DNA of 64,000 bases, taken from NCBI GenBank assembly GCA_000320605.2, contig KB445791.1:1763854-1827853 (forward strand), written 5' to 3'. The notes beneath the pieces were generated by a model that saw only the letters and a program-made list of their open reading frames with translations, was not told the DNA's origin and ran no database searches. A program made the translations under genes and the position numbers. Below, piece by piece: positions 48,639-59,172 of this stretch (position 1 is its first letter; each line of letters begins with the position of its first letter). The DNA is from Gelatoporia subvermispora B. Taxonomy: Eukaryota > Basidiomycota > Agaricomycetes > Polyporales > Gelatoporiaceae.

Positions 48639-51578
48639 ATGAAAGATGCGTCGTTGAAAGAGCATACGACCGTTGCGGTTCATCGCTGCCGCTTCGTAGA
48701 TTTCACCCCTTCCGCCGTCACTGCCATTGCCTTCCCTCCCCTTCGGCTCCCCTCTGTCAAGGGAAAGAAAAAAAGTACCACAAGTCGGAAAGCACTCGCT
48801 TTCGGAACCCTTATTGTGGGGCGTGCAAATGGCAACATCGAAGTCTGCGAATGGACGGGATCGGAGCACGAGATTGAGGCGCCACAAGCATGGGTCGTTC
48901 GAAAGGTATGTTTCGAGAACCTTTCAAGTCCAGAGAACAAGACTTACGGGTAGCAGACATTACCAGGACCCCAACCCTCGAAGGTAGAATCCCTTGCACT
49001 CACGGTTCGCTACCCGTACCGATTAGCAGAAGACGAGGTTCCCTCAACTTCGAACCTACGATTGTTCAGCGCTGGGGGAGGCAGCGACTTGGTTGAGTGG
49101 GACATAGAACAGAGCTCTATCAAGGTACTTGTGACAGCCAACTATCCCTAAGGCAGTTTTACTTATACCCTGCAGAGAACAGTAGGTTCGCAAGGAGGCT
49201 CCATCTGGTCCATCAGCCCAAATCCTGCATCGACTCTTCTTGCCCTCGGCTGCGAAGATGGTTCAGTACGCCTGCTGTCTCTCGAGAATGACGGTCTTCA
49301 GCATTTGCGACGGTTGGACCGTGTGAAGAGCCGAATCCTCAGCATTGCGTGGGGCCCACCTGTCCCTCGCCAAACTTCGAATAAGGCAAATGACACTGCC
49401 GAGACAGATTCTGACGATGACGACGATGACGACTGGTCGGATTCGTGGCTTGTGGCAGGCTGCTCGGATAGCAGCTTACGCAAGTGGGATGTTGGTACAG
49501 GACGAGTGCTGGACAGGATGGGAACAGACAAGCTTCGCGGCGAGCGTACTCTTGTTTGGGCTGTCGGTGTCCTTGGGTAAGTTCAGAGCACATTGATCGG
49601 GACATAGTCTTACAATAATATATAGCGACGGCACAATTGTCTCAGGTGATTCTATGGGCATGGTCAAGTTCTGGGACTCTCGGACCTGCACCCAACTCCA
49701 CAGTTTCCAAGGCCACGCTGCAGACGTTCTGTGTCTCACTATCAGTCCTGTGCGTAGCTCATGTGACTCTCACAATTCTTGCGCTGAACGAAACCCCAGG
49801 AAGGCACAGTAGTCTACACCTCCGGCGTCGACCAAAAAATATCACAATTTTCCTATGTCAAAACCGCCCGTCCCGATGCTTCCTCTTCTCTTCTCTCCCA
49901 CCCTCCCAGCCGTTGGGTACAATCTGGCTCGCGGCGTTACCACTCGCACGATGTGCGTGCACTCGCGGTCTGGCCCCCTCACACTCCCCTCCCCCCGTCC
50001 CACAAACGACAATTTCCCATTGATGTCGCACCTATTCTGGTCTCTGGAGGTTTGGACATGTCGCTTGTCCTCAAACCAGCTGCCCTTCCGACAAGTACGA
50101 TCACGAAAATCCAGAATCCTCTGGCAACAAGTACGAGCACGACGTTTGAAGACTCGTATCATCGTCGGCTTGCGTATACATCGGGGCCCTATTCGACATC
50201 TGCGCTGCAGCTGGCGAGAACTGCTCGCTTACTTCTGTGCGCACGGGACACCGGGCTGACGATTTGGAGGATCCTACGGAGATCGCCTTCACCAGGGTTA
50301 GACGAAGAGGAGCCTAGTACGGATGGTGGCTACGAACGAGTCCTTGACATTGACCTGAACGTTCATACCAATGTTGTCGCAAGCGCCATTTCGGATGACG
50401 GTAAATGGGTCGCAGTCTCGGATTGGTACGAGACAAAGTTGTTCCGCTTGGAGGAAGAGGTATGTATCCGGTTTTGCTTCGGTCGAATCCCAGTGGTTGA
50501 CCTGCCACCAGAGCAATGGCGACCTCAAGCCTAGGCGAATACGAGACTTCCCGTCCATACTTGCTGTCGAGCTGTCTTCATCAGAGTCAACAGGCGCCTC
50601 ATATCTGGTCTTCTCACCGGACTCCACCAAGCTCATCGTCGCTACCTCTATCACCTCTTACGTCCTCGTGATCGAACTTGGAACCGGCACTCCCCGCGTC
50701 ATGCGCAAGTTCCAACAACACCGCATGCGCGATGTCGTGCTCGGCAAGCGTATCGTACGGGGACGAAAGTCCCCAGAGGACGTCGAGATGGCAGATGCTG
50801 GGAACGACGACACTGCCGAGAAGGCTTCTGACAGCTCGGAAAGCGAGTCGGAAGAGGATGAGAGTGCACGGCCCGAGCCTGCAACTATCACACGCATGGC
50901 AGTCAGTCCCGATGGACAATGGCTTGCATCCACCGACGACCGGTGCCGGACACACGTCTTCAACCTCGATTCCATCCAGGTATGCCCCTCTCTTTACATA
51001 CATCTCAACGTCCGACATTGATTTACGTCTCGTAGCATCACTGTGTTCTCCCCTCATTCCCCCAGCCCATACACGCCCTCGCATTCACCCCTTCGCAACC
51101 ACACACGCTCGTGCTCGGGCTCGCGAACAACTCGCTGCACGTCTACGACGTCGAGACACGGGCCTTCCCCCGCTGGGCCCGGGCGCTCACCGCCTCTCTC
51201 CCGCAGCGCTTCGCCCATACGCACGACGCCGTCCTCGGTGCTGCGTTTGACCCCGAGCCGCCCGCCGGCCAGCGCGTGGCGCTCTTCTGGGGCGCGAACT
51301 GGCTCTGCAAGGTTGTGCTCGACGCACCCGCAGGCCCTGGCGGCTTTGATAAGAAGCGCAGACGCAAATCTGCAGTCCCGCTCCCACCGCCTGCCACACC
51401 AGGAGACGCACCGGAGGAAACACAAACACGCAACTTCAAGATGATCACACATTACCGACCTATTCTATTTGCAGATTACATGGCACCGGGAGAACTGGTC
51501 GTCGTCGAGCGACCGCTGCCGGACGTGCTCGCGAAGCTCCCGCCGCCGTATTTCAAGGCGAAGTACGGTGCAACATGA
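48639..51578 (+). CDS. UTP4: U3 snoRNP/t-UTP WD40 protein UTP4 (cirhin)
   Basis: Subunit of the t-UTP complex that couples rDNA transcription with 18S pre-rRNA processing. Seen: ATG at 48639, start MKDASLKEHTTVAVHRCRFV followed by FTPSAVTAIAF and LIVGRANGNIEVCEW. Later exons give LRLFSAGGGSDLVEWDI, SIWSISPNPASTLLALGCED, WLVAGCSDSSLRKWDVGTGR, TIVSGDSMGMVKFWDSRTC and QGHAADVLCLTISP. In the second half: DVRALAVWPP, PILVSGGLDMSLVLKPA, TSALQLARTARLLLCARDTG, VVASAISDDGKWVAVSDWYE and ITRMAVSPDGQWLASTDDRC. It ends with HYRPILFADYMAPGELVVVE and a final KAKYGAT. An acidic stretch (about 49.4 kb) interrupts the propeller. The double-propeller WD40 layout and the conserved C-terminal RPILF/GELVVVERP segment identify the family. 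About eight introns. Confidence 0.92.
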
Positions 51579-51778
51579 TTGATTGGATAAGTATATCACA
51601 TGTCATTGTCCTACATTACGGTCTATGTACAATGAAGCAGCGAAAAGTAGAGTATTGCTATAGATCTACTGGGAGACAGCTATTGATACAATGAGTGGGT
51701 TCCAATTATGTCAAGTTTGAGGTATGGTGAGGATTAGAATATTAACCTCTGTTTTCGGGGGAAGTCGCAATAAAACAT

Positions 51779-52749
51779 CTATTGCAGTGTCTTCCGCAAT
51801 GCATCGTGGTGGTCTTGTTTTTGATCCTCCCTGCAGTGGCGTTAGTACCGCTAGATCCGCCGGTCAGTCCTCGGATTACGCACTTGGAGTTCAAAATCGA
51901 CAGGTACAACGTCCAAGCTACACCGACTGTTGACTGGAATGGGACACGATATGGTAGAGGCATGTAGCGGAAGTTGATGAACTAGAAAGCCAAGTCAGAA
52001 GATATCCTACCAAGACAGTGAGATAGAAACTACCTGCACCACTGGCCAAACTTGCCAGTTTGTAATCAAAGCGGGCGTGTACATGTCTTTGAACTTGCCG
52101 CGGATGTGCGGAGCATCTCGGCCCTCCATCATACCCATAGAAGAAATGAAAAGTGCGAGCTGAGAAGGGCCAGTCAATAGCTGTAAGGACTTAGGAGTGG
52201 ATTTTCACATACGCCAATGGGAGCCCTGCGACCCGGATCAGTACAACCTCCGTCAGAAGAGCAACTACAACGACTTACATGACGATCTGGTCTGCTGCCA
52301 CCCTCTTGGTGAGGGCCGGAATGCTCACTCGAGGTGCCCCTGAGCTACTGCCCCGAAAGCGTAACGGGAAGTGCTTTTCGAGGAAGAAGTTCCACCGACC
52401 GATAATGGGACCTGCGTGGTGCATCATTACGTCAAAACTTAGCGTTCAATCGAAAGAAGTGCAGGGACGCAGGAACATACCCATTCCGACTCCAAATGTG
52501 AAAAAGCGAAGGGTGCGTGGAATGTCATACCGTGGGCGACGGTGGTCGTCATCCTGCAGGAAGGTCTGGACTGTGTCAGTGCCCCTGTTCACAGTCATAT
52601 GATGGACCCTAAGAGCGTACCATCTTCTCGACGACCTGGGCAACAGCGTCGCCGGCGGCGTTAAGGACGCCATTAGTGAGAGCAAGGGTGCCGTAGGGGT
52701 GAGATTCAAAGGATTGCTGATATGCGCGAACGAGTGCTATACTGGACAT
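51779..52749 (-). CDS. Mpv17/PMP22 family membrane protein
   Basis: Four-helix membrane protein of the mitochondrial or peroxisomal membrane (Sym1/Mpv17 family), linked to stress and metabolite balance. Seen: ATG at 52749, MSSIALVRAYQQSFESHPYG, TLALTNGVLNAAGDAVAQVV, then DIPRTLRFFTFGVGMG, PIIGRWNFFLEKHFPL, ALTKRVAADQIVMAPIGLAL and ITNWQVWPVVQ. The family signature is INFRYMPLPYRVPFQSTVGVAWTLYLS split as two adjacent motifs (NFRYMPLPYRV; WTLYLSILNS). The last intron (donor GTGCGT) joins NSK to EDQKQDHHDALRKTLQ, giving a stop at 51779-51781. Reading through that intron would end at 51742 instead; the spliced ending matches the family better. Confidence 0.9.
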
Positions 52750-53266
52750 GGTGGATGGAAGAGAAAATGAAAACGAAAGCGATCAACGTGCGGAGGGTAT
52801 AAGAGTCCTGTCTAGTGCTTACTAGACGTAGGTCATCCACCTACTGGTCCCACTAGACTCCAATTTCTGTGGCGACTGCTCTGAATCTTTTACGGCGCTC
52901 CTCAGCTTTGTTCCGCCGCTCTCACCCTTGCCTTTCGTGGTAACTCTGACGTCAGTCCGTCTTGATACGGTCGCTCAGTGCTTCCGCCACCGCTTCGACC
53001 CGTTTCGTCCACAGCTGCTCGTCGAAGATCGTACACAGGCATACATCCACCCACGAATCAAGTCCCAAGGAGTTGCATGCACGATAAATATGTCTCAATC
53101 TCACATTGCAGTCGAGCAGGAAAAAGTCTGTACCAGCCAAAGACAATTCGATCTCAGTCGCTGTTGCTCTATTACAAGTTCTCTAGCAACGATGTGGAAC
53201 TTGTGTCTCAACGGATGCTAAAAGCACGCAAAACTCCAGCCATGCTCCTGCGGTTGACGGCAAAAC
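52750..53266. other. Intergenic region
   Basis: Promoter of the Mpv17 gene and 3' region of PTH2 (both minus strand). No gene, repeat or RNA was recognised. Confidence 0.4.
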
Positions 53267-54350
53267 TCACAGCAACTTGAGCTTGCCCGTTACGCGGTTG
53301 ATCAACTCCACGGGGCCTGTTGGAGACGCACGTCAGGCATGTGCAAAACGCTGTAGACAATACACTCACCGGGGCCGATGCCCAGGACCGTCCGTGAGCC
53401 CGCGGCAATTTGTGTCCGACCGCTGGGACACAATGTATCAGCCGACAAATTATTGTAGACCAGCGGACGGAGTCACGCACGCATCAAGGATCGACCGGGC
53501 ACAGAGATTGAGGCTCTTCGCCACAGCCTCAAGCTCGAGAAGTTCGTCTTCCGAGGACGCCTTCAAGGCAATCTTGGCTTGCCTAGACGCGTCCATCAGA
53601 CCGAATCAACCGGGTATACGACATTCAGCATACCCTGTACGCTCCCAGTGCCGCAGAAGCTAAGCAACCGTTAGTTTGTGTCATCGGGAGCGGCTAGTAA
53701 AAGACCGACTTCTGGGTTAGTATTTGACAATGCCTTGTAGCAAGCCAGCGTTGCATGTCTACACGACTAAGTTGCAGTCATTTGTGCACCATGTACTATT
53801 GAGACATACCCGCATCTGTTGCGTTCATGTAACCAAATGAATATTAAGATTTGCTCCGGGAGTGGGATCACTCACTGCGCAGCGATTTTTCCCGTAGTCA
53901 TACCTAGGTCGGTACGAACAATAAGGACCTCCACCGAGCTGTCTGAGTGCTCATGCCAATGATCTGGGGGCGACCGGGGCTCACAAGTTTACATGGCTCC
54001 ATAAAGCCTGGCTTTACCGCAGATAGATCACCGTCTGCAGCGGATTCTGCCTCTTCTTCACTGTCCACATCCTCTTCAGCATCATTAGTTGCAGTGGCAG
54101 AGGCAGAGGCCGCGGGTGGCTGAGTACTAGTAGTGCTTGGTGGTTTCGATTTCGCCGAGTTCACCCCAATAGCATAGCCAACACCGAGAGACGTCGCAAC
54201 AAGCGCAGTCACAGTAGCGACTGCCTCAGTAACATTAGACAAGAGGTCTTTCAATACCAAATAGTGTGTACTGACTTTCCGAGGTCGTGAACGAAGGCAT
54301 GGTTGTGCGTCGGCAACTGCCGAGCCAATGAACGAGCGCTTTCGAGACAT
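53267..54350 (-). CDS. PTH2: Peptidyl-tRNA hydrolase 2
   Basis: Releases tRNA from prematurely dropped peptidyl-tRNA. Seen: a hydrophobic N-terminal segment ([19 protein letters not shown]) that would anchor it to a membrane, a Ser/Thr/Glu linker, then the catalytic domain [20 protein letters not shown] with [15 protein letters not shown]. Next come [54 protein letters not shown] and a final VTGKLKLL with TGA 53267-53269. The GKxAAQxxHA and AGRTQI/VLGIGPAP signatures identify the archaeal/eukaryotic type II enzyme. The start is uncertain: 54350 (MSRKRSFIG) is in frame without an intron, while a short exon from another ATG nearby is possible. Divergent from HAS1, about 118 bp between starts. 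Confidence 0.9.
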
Positions 54351-54468
54351 TTTCCGCCCGCACTGCAAGTCTTGCCTCCCGAACGCCCGTCCCCTCGCTC
54401 AGCCTGAGCTCCTTCTGTCCCCCCTCCTCTCCCTTTCCACCAAACACACAGGCTCACACAATCTCAAA

Positions 54469-56458
54469 ATGGCGTCAGAAGATGCACCCGCACCCGTACC
54501 GGTCCCGCAAGAGAGCGTTCCTGGGCGGAAATCCTTCTCGGAGCTCGAGCTATCAGAGCCGACCATGAGAGCCTTGCAGGAGATGGGCTTCACGACGATG
54601 ACACCTATCCAAGAAAAGTCTATCCCGGCACTGCTCACTGGCCGAGATGTTCTGGGTGCTGCGCGGACAGGTTCGGGCAAGACTTTGGCGTTTCTGATAC
54701 CGGCGATTGAGCTGTTGCACAGAATGAAGTTCAAGCCGAGGAACGGTATGTGCCTTTCCTGCTCTCTCATTACAACATATGTTGACAGGCCTGTGGTCTC
54801 TCCTCTTGTTGTCTGCCTATGGTTGGTGTCGCAACCCCCGCAGGCACCGGTATCATAATCGTTTCCCCCACTCGCGAACTCGCTCTCCAAATCTTCGGTG
54901 TGGCGAAGGAGCTCATGGCGCACCACTCCCAGACCTTCGGTATCGTTATGGGAGGAGCGAACCGGAGAGCAGAGGCTGAGAAGCTGCAGAAGGGTGTGAA
55001 TCTGATAGTTGCAACTCCCGGTAGGTTGCTCGACCACCTTCAGGTCCGTAGAAGTCGCTCCAGTTCGCAGACATCGTCTCATAGTTGAACAGGACACGAA
55101 AGGCTTTGTCTTCCGCAATCTGAAGGCTCTTGTCATTGATGAGGCGGATCGGATATTGGAGGTCGGATTCGAAGAGGAGATGAAGAGGATCATCAACATT
55201 CTGCCGACTGGTGCGTATGGCTGATATCGGACTCAATCGTTTACTTATGCAATTAGCAGAGAATCGACAGTCCATGCTCTTCTCTGCGACTCAGACGACG
55301 AAGGTCACGGACCTGGCCCGAATATCGCTTCGACCAGGTCCGCTTTACATTGACGTTGACAAGACCGAAAACACCAGTACCGTTGCGACACTTTCGCAAG
55401 GATATGTCGTGTGCCCCTCTGACCGCCGCTTCCTCCTCCTATTCACATTCCTCAAGAAGCACATGAAGAAGAAGATCGTCGTCTTCTTCTCCAGTTGCAA
55501 TTCTGTAAAATATCACGCCGAGTTATTAAACTACATCGATGTCCCTGTTCTGGATCTACACGTATGTTTTCCCCTTTGTCTGTGCATGATAACGGCTGAT
55601 AGCTGCCGTCCTGCAGGGAAAACAAAAGCAGCAGAAGCGAACAACTACCTTCTTCGAGTTCTGCAACGCCGAGTCCGGCACCCTTCTCTGCACAGATGTC
55701 GCAGCGCGTGGTCTCGATATTCCTCGCGTGGATTGGATCATCCAGTACGACCCGCCGGATGACCCTCGTGATTACATCCACCGTGTCGGACGGACGGCTC
55801 GTGCAGGCAAAGTTGGGAAGAGTCTGATGTTCCTGCTCCCAAGCGAGCTTGGCTTCCTGCGCTTCCTCAAGGATGCGAAGGTTCCGCTGAACGAGTTTAG
55901 CTTCCCGGTGGACAAGATTGCGAACGTACAGTCTCAGGTGTGTACAGCTCATTTTACAGATCCGTTACAATCGTGCTCATCTACATCAAGTTGGAGAAGC
56001 TCTTACAGAAGAACTACTTCCTGCACCAGTCTGCACGTGACGGCTACCGGTCTTACCTGCAGGCTTACGCATCGTACTCGCTCAAGAAGATCTTTGACGT
56101 CAATCAGCTCGACCTCGCGAAGGTCGGCAAGTCGTTCGGCTTTGCCGTGCCCCCACGCGTGAATGTCAACATCGGCGGCGGCAAGGGCGGTACCGGTCGC
56201 TCAGGCCAGAAGCGGAAGCGTGACGATGATGGTGAGAACGATGAGGAGTGGGAGGAGATTGATGCGGTGGACAAGGAGGAGGGCGACGAGGGGGGTGCGG
56301 GTGAGGATGATGGACAGGACTACCGATCCGCCCGGAGGAGCGGGAAGGAGCGACGGAAGGAGACACTGGGCCACCGGAAGGTTGAGAAGGAGGTGTACAA
56401 GAAGGGGCTGGAGAACAAGAAGCGGAAGAATGCTGGGGGCCCGCAATGGACTCGGTGA
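54469..56458 (+). CDS. HAS1: DEAD-box RNA helicase HAS1
   Basis: Nucleolar helicase for both 40S and 60S assembly. Seen: ATG at 54469 ([19 protein letters not shown]), Q motif [17 protein letters not shown], motif [62 protein letters not shown] motif [20 protein letters not shown], and SMLFSATQT. The helicase C half has [37 protein letters not shown] and [20 protein letters not shown]. Family-specific C-terminal elements are [40 protein letters not shown] and [14 protein letters not shown] Lys/Arg/Glu-rich nucleolar tail ends GGPQWTR. About six introns. Length and the YLQAYASHSLK-like segment are diagnostic for Has1. Confidence 0.96.
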
Positions 56459-56789
56459 CCGCCTGGTGTCGGTGTGGTGTTTTCGCTTGGTCGTGCGCGT
56501 GTTTGCCTTGTGGTTTATTGCATTGCTATCCTGTATCAACAATTTTGTCATACGGCATTCCGTGCGCGGTGCCTGCAGCAGATGTCTAGCTGATGTGCAT
56601 GCGCGCCGCGAGGCAAGCAGGCACGACCTGCAGGCTGCAGCTGCGTGAGCGCGAGTTTGGCGTGGGGCAAGTCGGGGTCCGCCGGCCCTAAAGCTGCACG
56701 GGTGTGCGTCACAGCGTGTCCACCCGCTCAGACCTCCGCAGGAACGCACCAACTCGCTTGTTTCTTCGCATCCTCGTACCCTGCGCACC
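56459..56789. other. Intergenic region between HAS1 and TMEM33-like gene
   Basis: HAS1 3' UTR and promoter of the next plus-strand gene. Nothing else recognised. Confidence 0.4.
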
Positions 56790-57950
56790 ATGGCCACAAC
56801 TCAGGTTCGACTGCGTTTCTGCTCTGGGCCCGTGTCAAATTCAACGACGAACACTGACTGGTGATCCGTGTAGCATTACATGTGGGCCGCCGGCCACTTC
56901 ATTGTAACTTTATCCGCGCTGCGGTACTTCATAGCGTCTTTGCTCTTCAGAGGGCCTTCAGTATGGTGGTACAAAAGTACGTGAACTGGCGTGCAATGTT
57001 GGAAAGCACAGGGAAGTGTTAAATATCGTCTCCAGCGAGCTTCATGGGGGCAATCCTCAGCTATGCCATCGTGTGCAAGTGAGTTCACTCTTTCTTCTCC
57101 GAAGGTTTGATTTTGATGTTTATTGGCCTTCCTAGCAAATCACTCGGCGTGAGTCATTGTTCTTGAGCTGGCAGACTGTGTGAGCGGGGCATAACGTCGT
57201 TTGTAGACGCCGCAACCCAATGCCGCATGGGTTAGACGAGCGCTCGCGGACGAGGTGTGTCTACTGCTTCTAGGATATGTTATGCTGTTGCTTACCTTGG
57301 TGTACAGAATGTGCAATACTTCCTTCTCTCCATCTACTGGTGGTACTCGAGACCGATCACCCGTATGCAGTCCGCTTCCTGGAGCTTTATCCGCGAGATC
57401 GTTGATGTGGCTTTGTTTCTGCAGTCGCGCTCTTGCCCTTTGCCATCTTCTCGCTCTTCCACGTCTTGACGTTCTCCCGTACTGCCCTCATGCCCTACGT
57501 GCTCCCTCAAGGACCTCCGGCTACTGCCAATGGGACCCCTACGCCCCACCCCTTGCAGAAGAAATTGCAGCTCTGGGTCAAGAGTAAGAGATGCGCTCGC
57601 GTTTGACTATAGGTCGCTTACGTCCCCCTTGCGCAGCTAATTACGACTCCGCTATGAGGGCCGTCGCGTTTACCGAGCTTCTGATCATGCTGCGCGTGAC
57701 CGTCGGCGCGATCCTCTTCCGCAACCCTTTCCTCATGCCGATTCTATATGCCCACTTCCTTCGCCAGCGCTACTACCACTCCAAATTCACGCAGGGTGCG
57801 ATCGCCCTCGTCAACGGGAAGGTAGAGGAGTACGTGCAGAAGCCGGGCACGCCCCCAGTGGCCGCGGCGATCTGGGTCAAAGTCAAGTACCTCACTTCGA
57901 CATGGGCGGGCAACGTTTTGGTGCCGCAGCAGGGTGCGAGAAGACAGTGA
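56790..57950 (+). CDS. TMEM33/Pom33 family ER-nuclear envelope membrane protein
   Basis: Multi-pass ER protein; yeast Pom33/Per33 shapes ER tubules and aids nuclear pore assembly. Seen: short first exon MATTQ (ATG 56790) joined to HYMWAAGHFIVTLSALRYFI, ASLLFRGPSVWWYK, then ASFMGAILSYAIV, KSLG, PQPNAAWVRRALADE and NVQYFLLSIYWWYSRPI. The next parts are LLPFAIFSLFHVLTFSRTAL, LQKKLQLWVK, then YDSAMRAVAFTELLIMLRV, LFRNPFLMPILYAHFLRQRY and YHSKFTQGA. Four hydrophobic segments and the conserved FRNPFLMPI/LRQRY..S block define the family. The first donor is GTTCGA, weak for this genome, so exon 1 is less certain. About seven small exons. Confidence 0.88.
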
Positions 57951-58257
57951 GGGAAAATTCTGAGGAGACAGCGTTCGGTGCCCCTCAGCTTCTACAGTAT
58001 GTCGTTGGACTGCTATTCCTAACCGCTTGAACGTGCTTTGGGTGGACATTAGACTTGTCTAGGATGTCTATAACGACTGTCGTTCAATGCAGAATATTGT
58101 GCTTTTTGCTAATCCCTGAATTACGCGTGATCGAATGCCGCCATGACGTCACGCGTCTCCTCCGCTCGGATCCAGTTCACATTGAGTTCATAGGAGCTCT
58201 TCCGCCTCCAGCGGGGCTCAGGATCTCTACTGCCCCTTGTCTCTAACCATCACCATC
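57951..58257. other. Intergenic region
   Basis: 307 bp: 3' UTR of the TMEM33-like gene and promoter of the small membrane-protein gene. No elements recognised. Confidence 0.4.
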
Positions 58258-58597
58258 ATGGCCTCCATAGCATCTGCTGTCCAGAATCTCATCTCGTCGG
58301 TCGTCTCGATCGCAGCCTCGTTGGTCAACTCAGTGCTAGCCGTCCTCCAGGCTGTGCTCGCACTCGGACAGGAGCTGCTCAGCAGCGTCCTGCACTTGCT
58401 CGGGTCTTTCGTCGAGTTTATCGCAAGCCTGTTGCAGGGAACTGCTGGCTTCATGTTCGGTACGCGTTGCGATGTCGGCGGTTTGGAATAGATGCTAACA
58501 GCCTGCAGCAAACTTCTTTACGATCCTCATCGTCGGAGGGGTATATTATTGGTACACCCGTCAAGGCGGGAAGCAGCAAATCAAGAAACGGACGTAG
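58258..58597 (+). CDS. Small hydrophobic membrane protein
   Basis: Function unknown. Model: exon from ATG 58258, an intron starting GTACGC at about 58460 and ending GCAG near 58508, then a last exon to TAG 58595-58597; about 96 aa. Seen: an amphipathic Ser/Val/Leu-rich helix region (MASIASAVQNLISSVVSIAA; VLAVLQAVLALGQELLSSVL; SFVEFIASLLQG), then a true TM segment formed across the intron, ANFFTILIVGGVYYWYTRQG. The tail is short and basic (KQQIKKRT). The heptad-like hydrophobic N-terminus suggests membrane surface binding or oligomerisation, by inference. It resembles small basidiomycete proteins I recall without any assigned role. Missed easily because each exon is short. Confidence 0.75.
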
Positions 58598-59172
58598 CGT
58601 CGCTTCGCTTGAGATTGCGAATTGCTGTGTCGGTGAGTGTCGGTTGCGCTTGGCCTCGACGGAAGGCTGACCGGAGCCGCCCATAGGCCCTTCTCTTCCA
58701 TTGCTCATGATATCACTCGCCTTCGGATGTGGTTTACCGATTGACGTTGTAGCCTCATACTGTAGCTGGACCAGCCCCGGGTTACCCTCGAATGTGACAG
58801 TAGTTTCTCCGTTGTTGTAGCTCTCGTTGGATGTAATGACAATTATGTTGTACTGCGAGGATAGGCGAGGACAGGCGAAGGCGAGCCGGGTGAGCGCCGC
58901 GGGAGAGGGTCGCCACCGGAGCAAACAGGAGACAACAGGCAGGCCGTCAGGTTCCGAAGGCGAGGGCGAGCGGGGAGGCAGTCGAGCAATCTCGAGTAAT
59001 CCGATCCCCCCGTGCTTGTGCCGGGCACCAGTCCATGTCACGGATTCCTGTTCCCTCTCACTCTCCCTCCTACAACCGTAGCGCAGGCGCACAGTCTCCG
59101 ATACCCTTCCCCGCCGACCGCGCATCTTCCCCCCTTCCAGGCTCTCGTCAGTCCCACCGCGACGCGTCCAAC
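58598..59172. other. Intergenic region
   Basis: 575 bp between two plus-strand genes. Overlapping chance frames on both strands, none supported. The pyrimidine-rich last 150 bp is probably the promoter/5' UTR of the CBS-PB1 gene. Confidence 0.4.

Noticed and set aside
51742..51963. Read-through C-terminus of the Mpv17 protein
   Set aside because: Splicing at GTGCGT gives NSKEDQ, which fits the family end better than the read-through tail.
56163..56797. Long frames on both strands at the end of HAS1
   Set aside because: They are out-of-frame shadows of the Lys/Glu-rich HAS1 tail.
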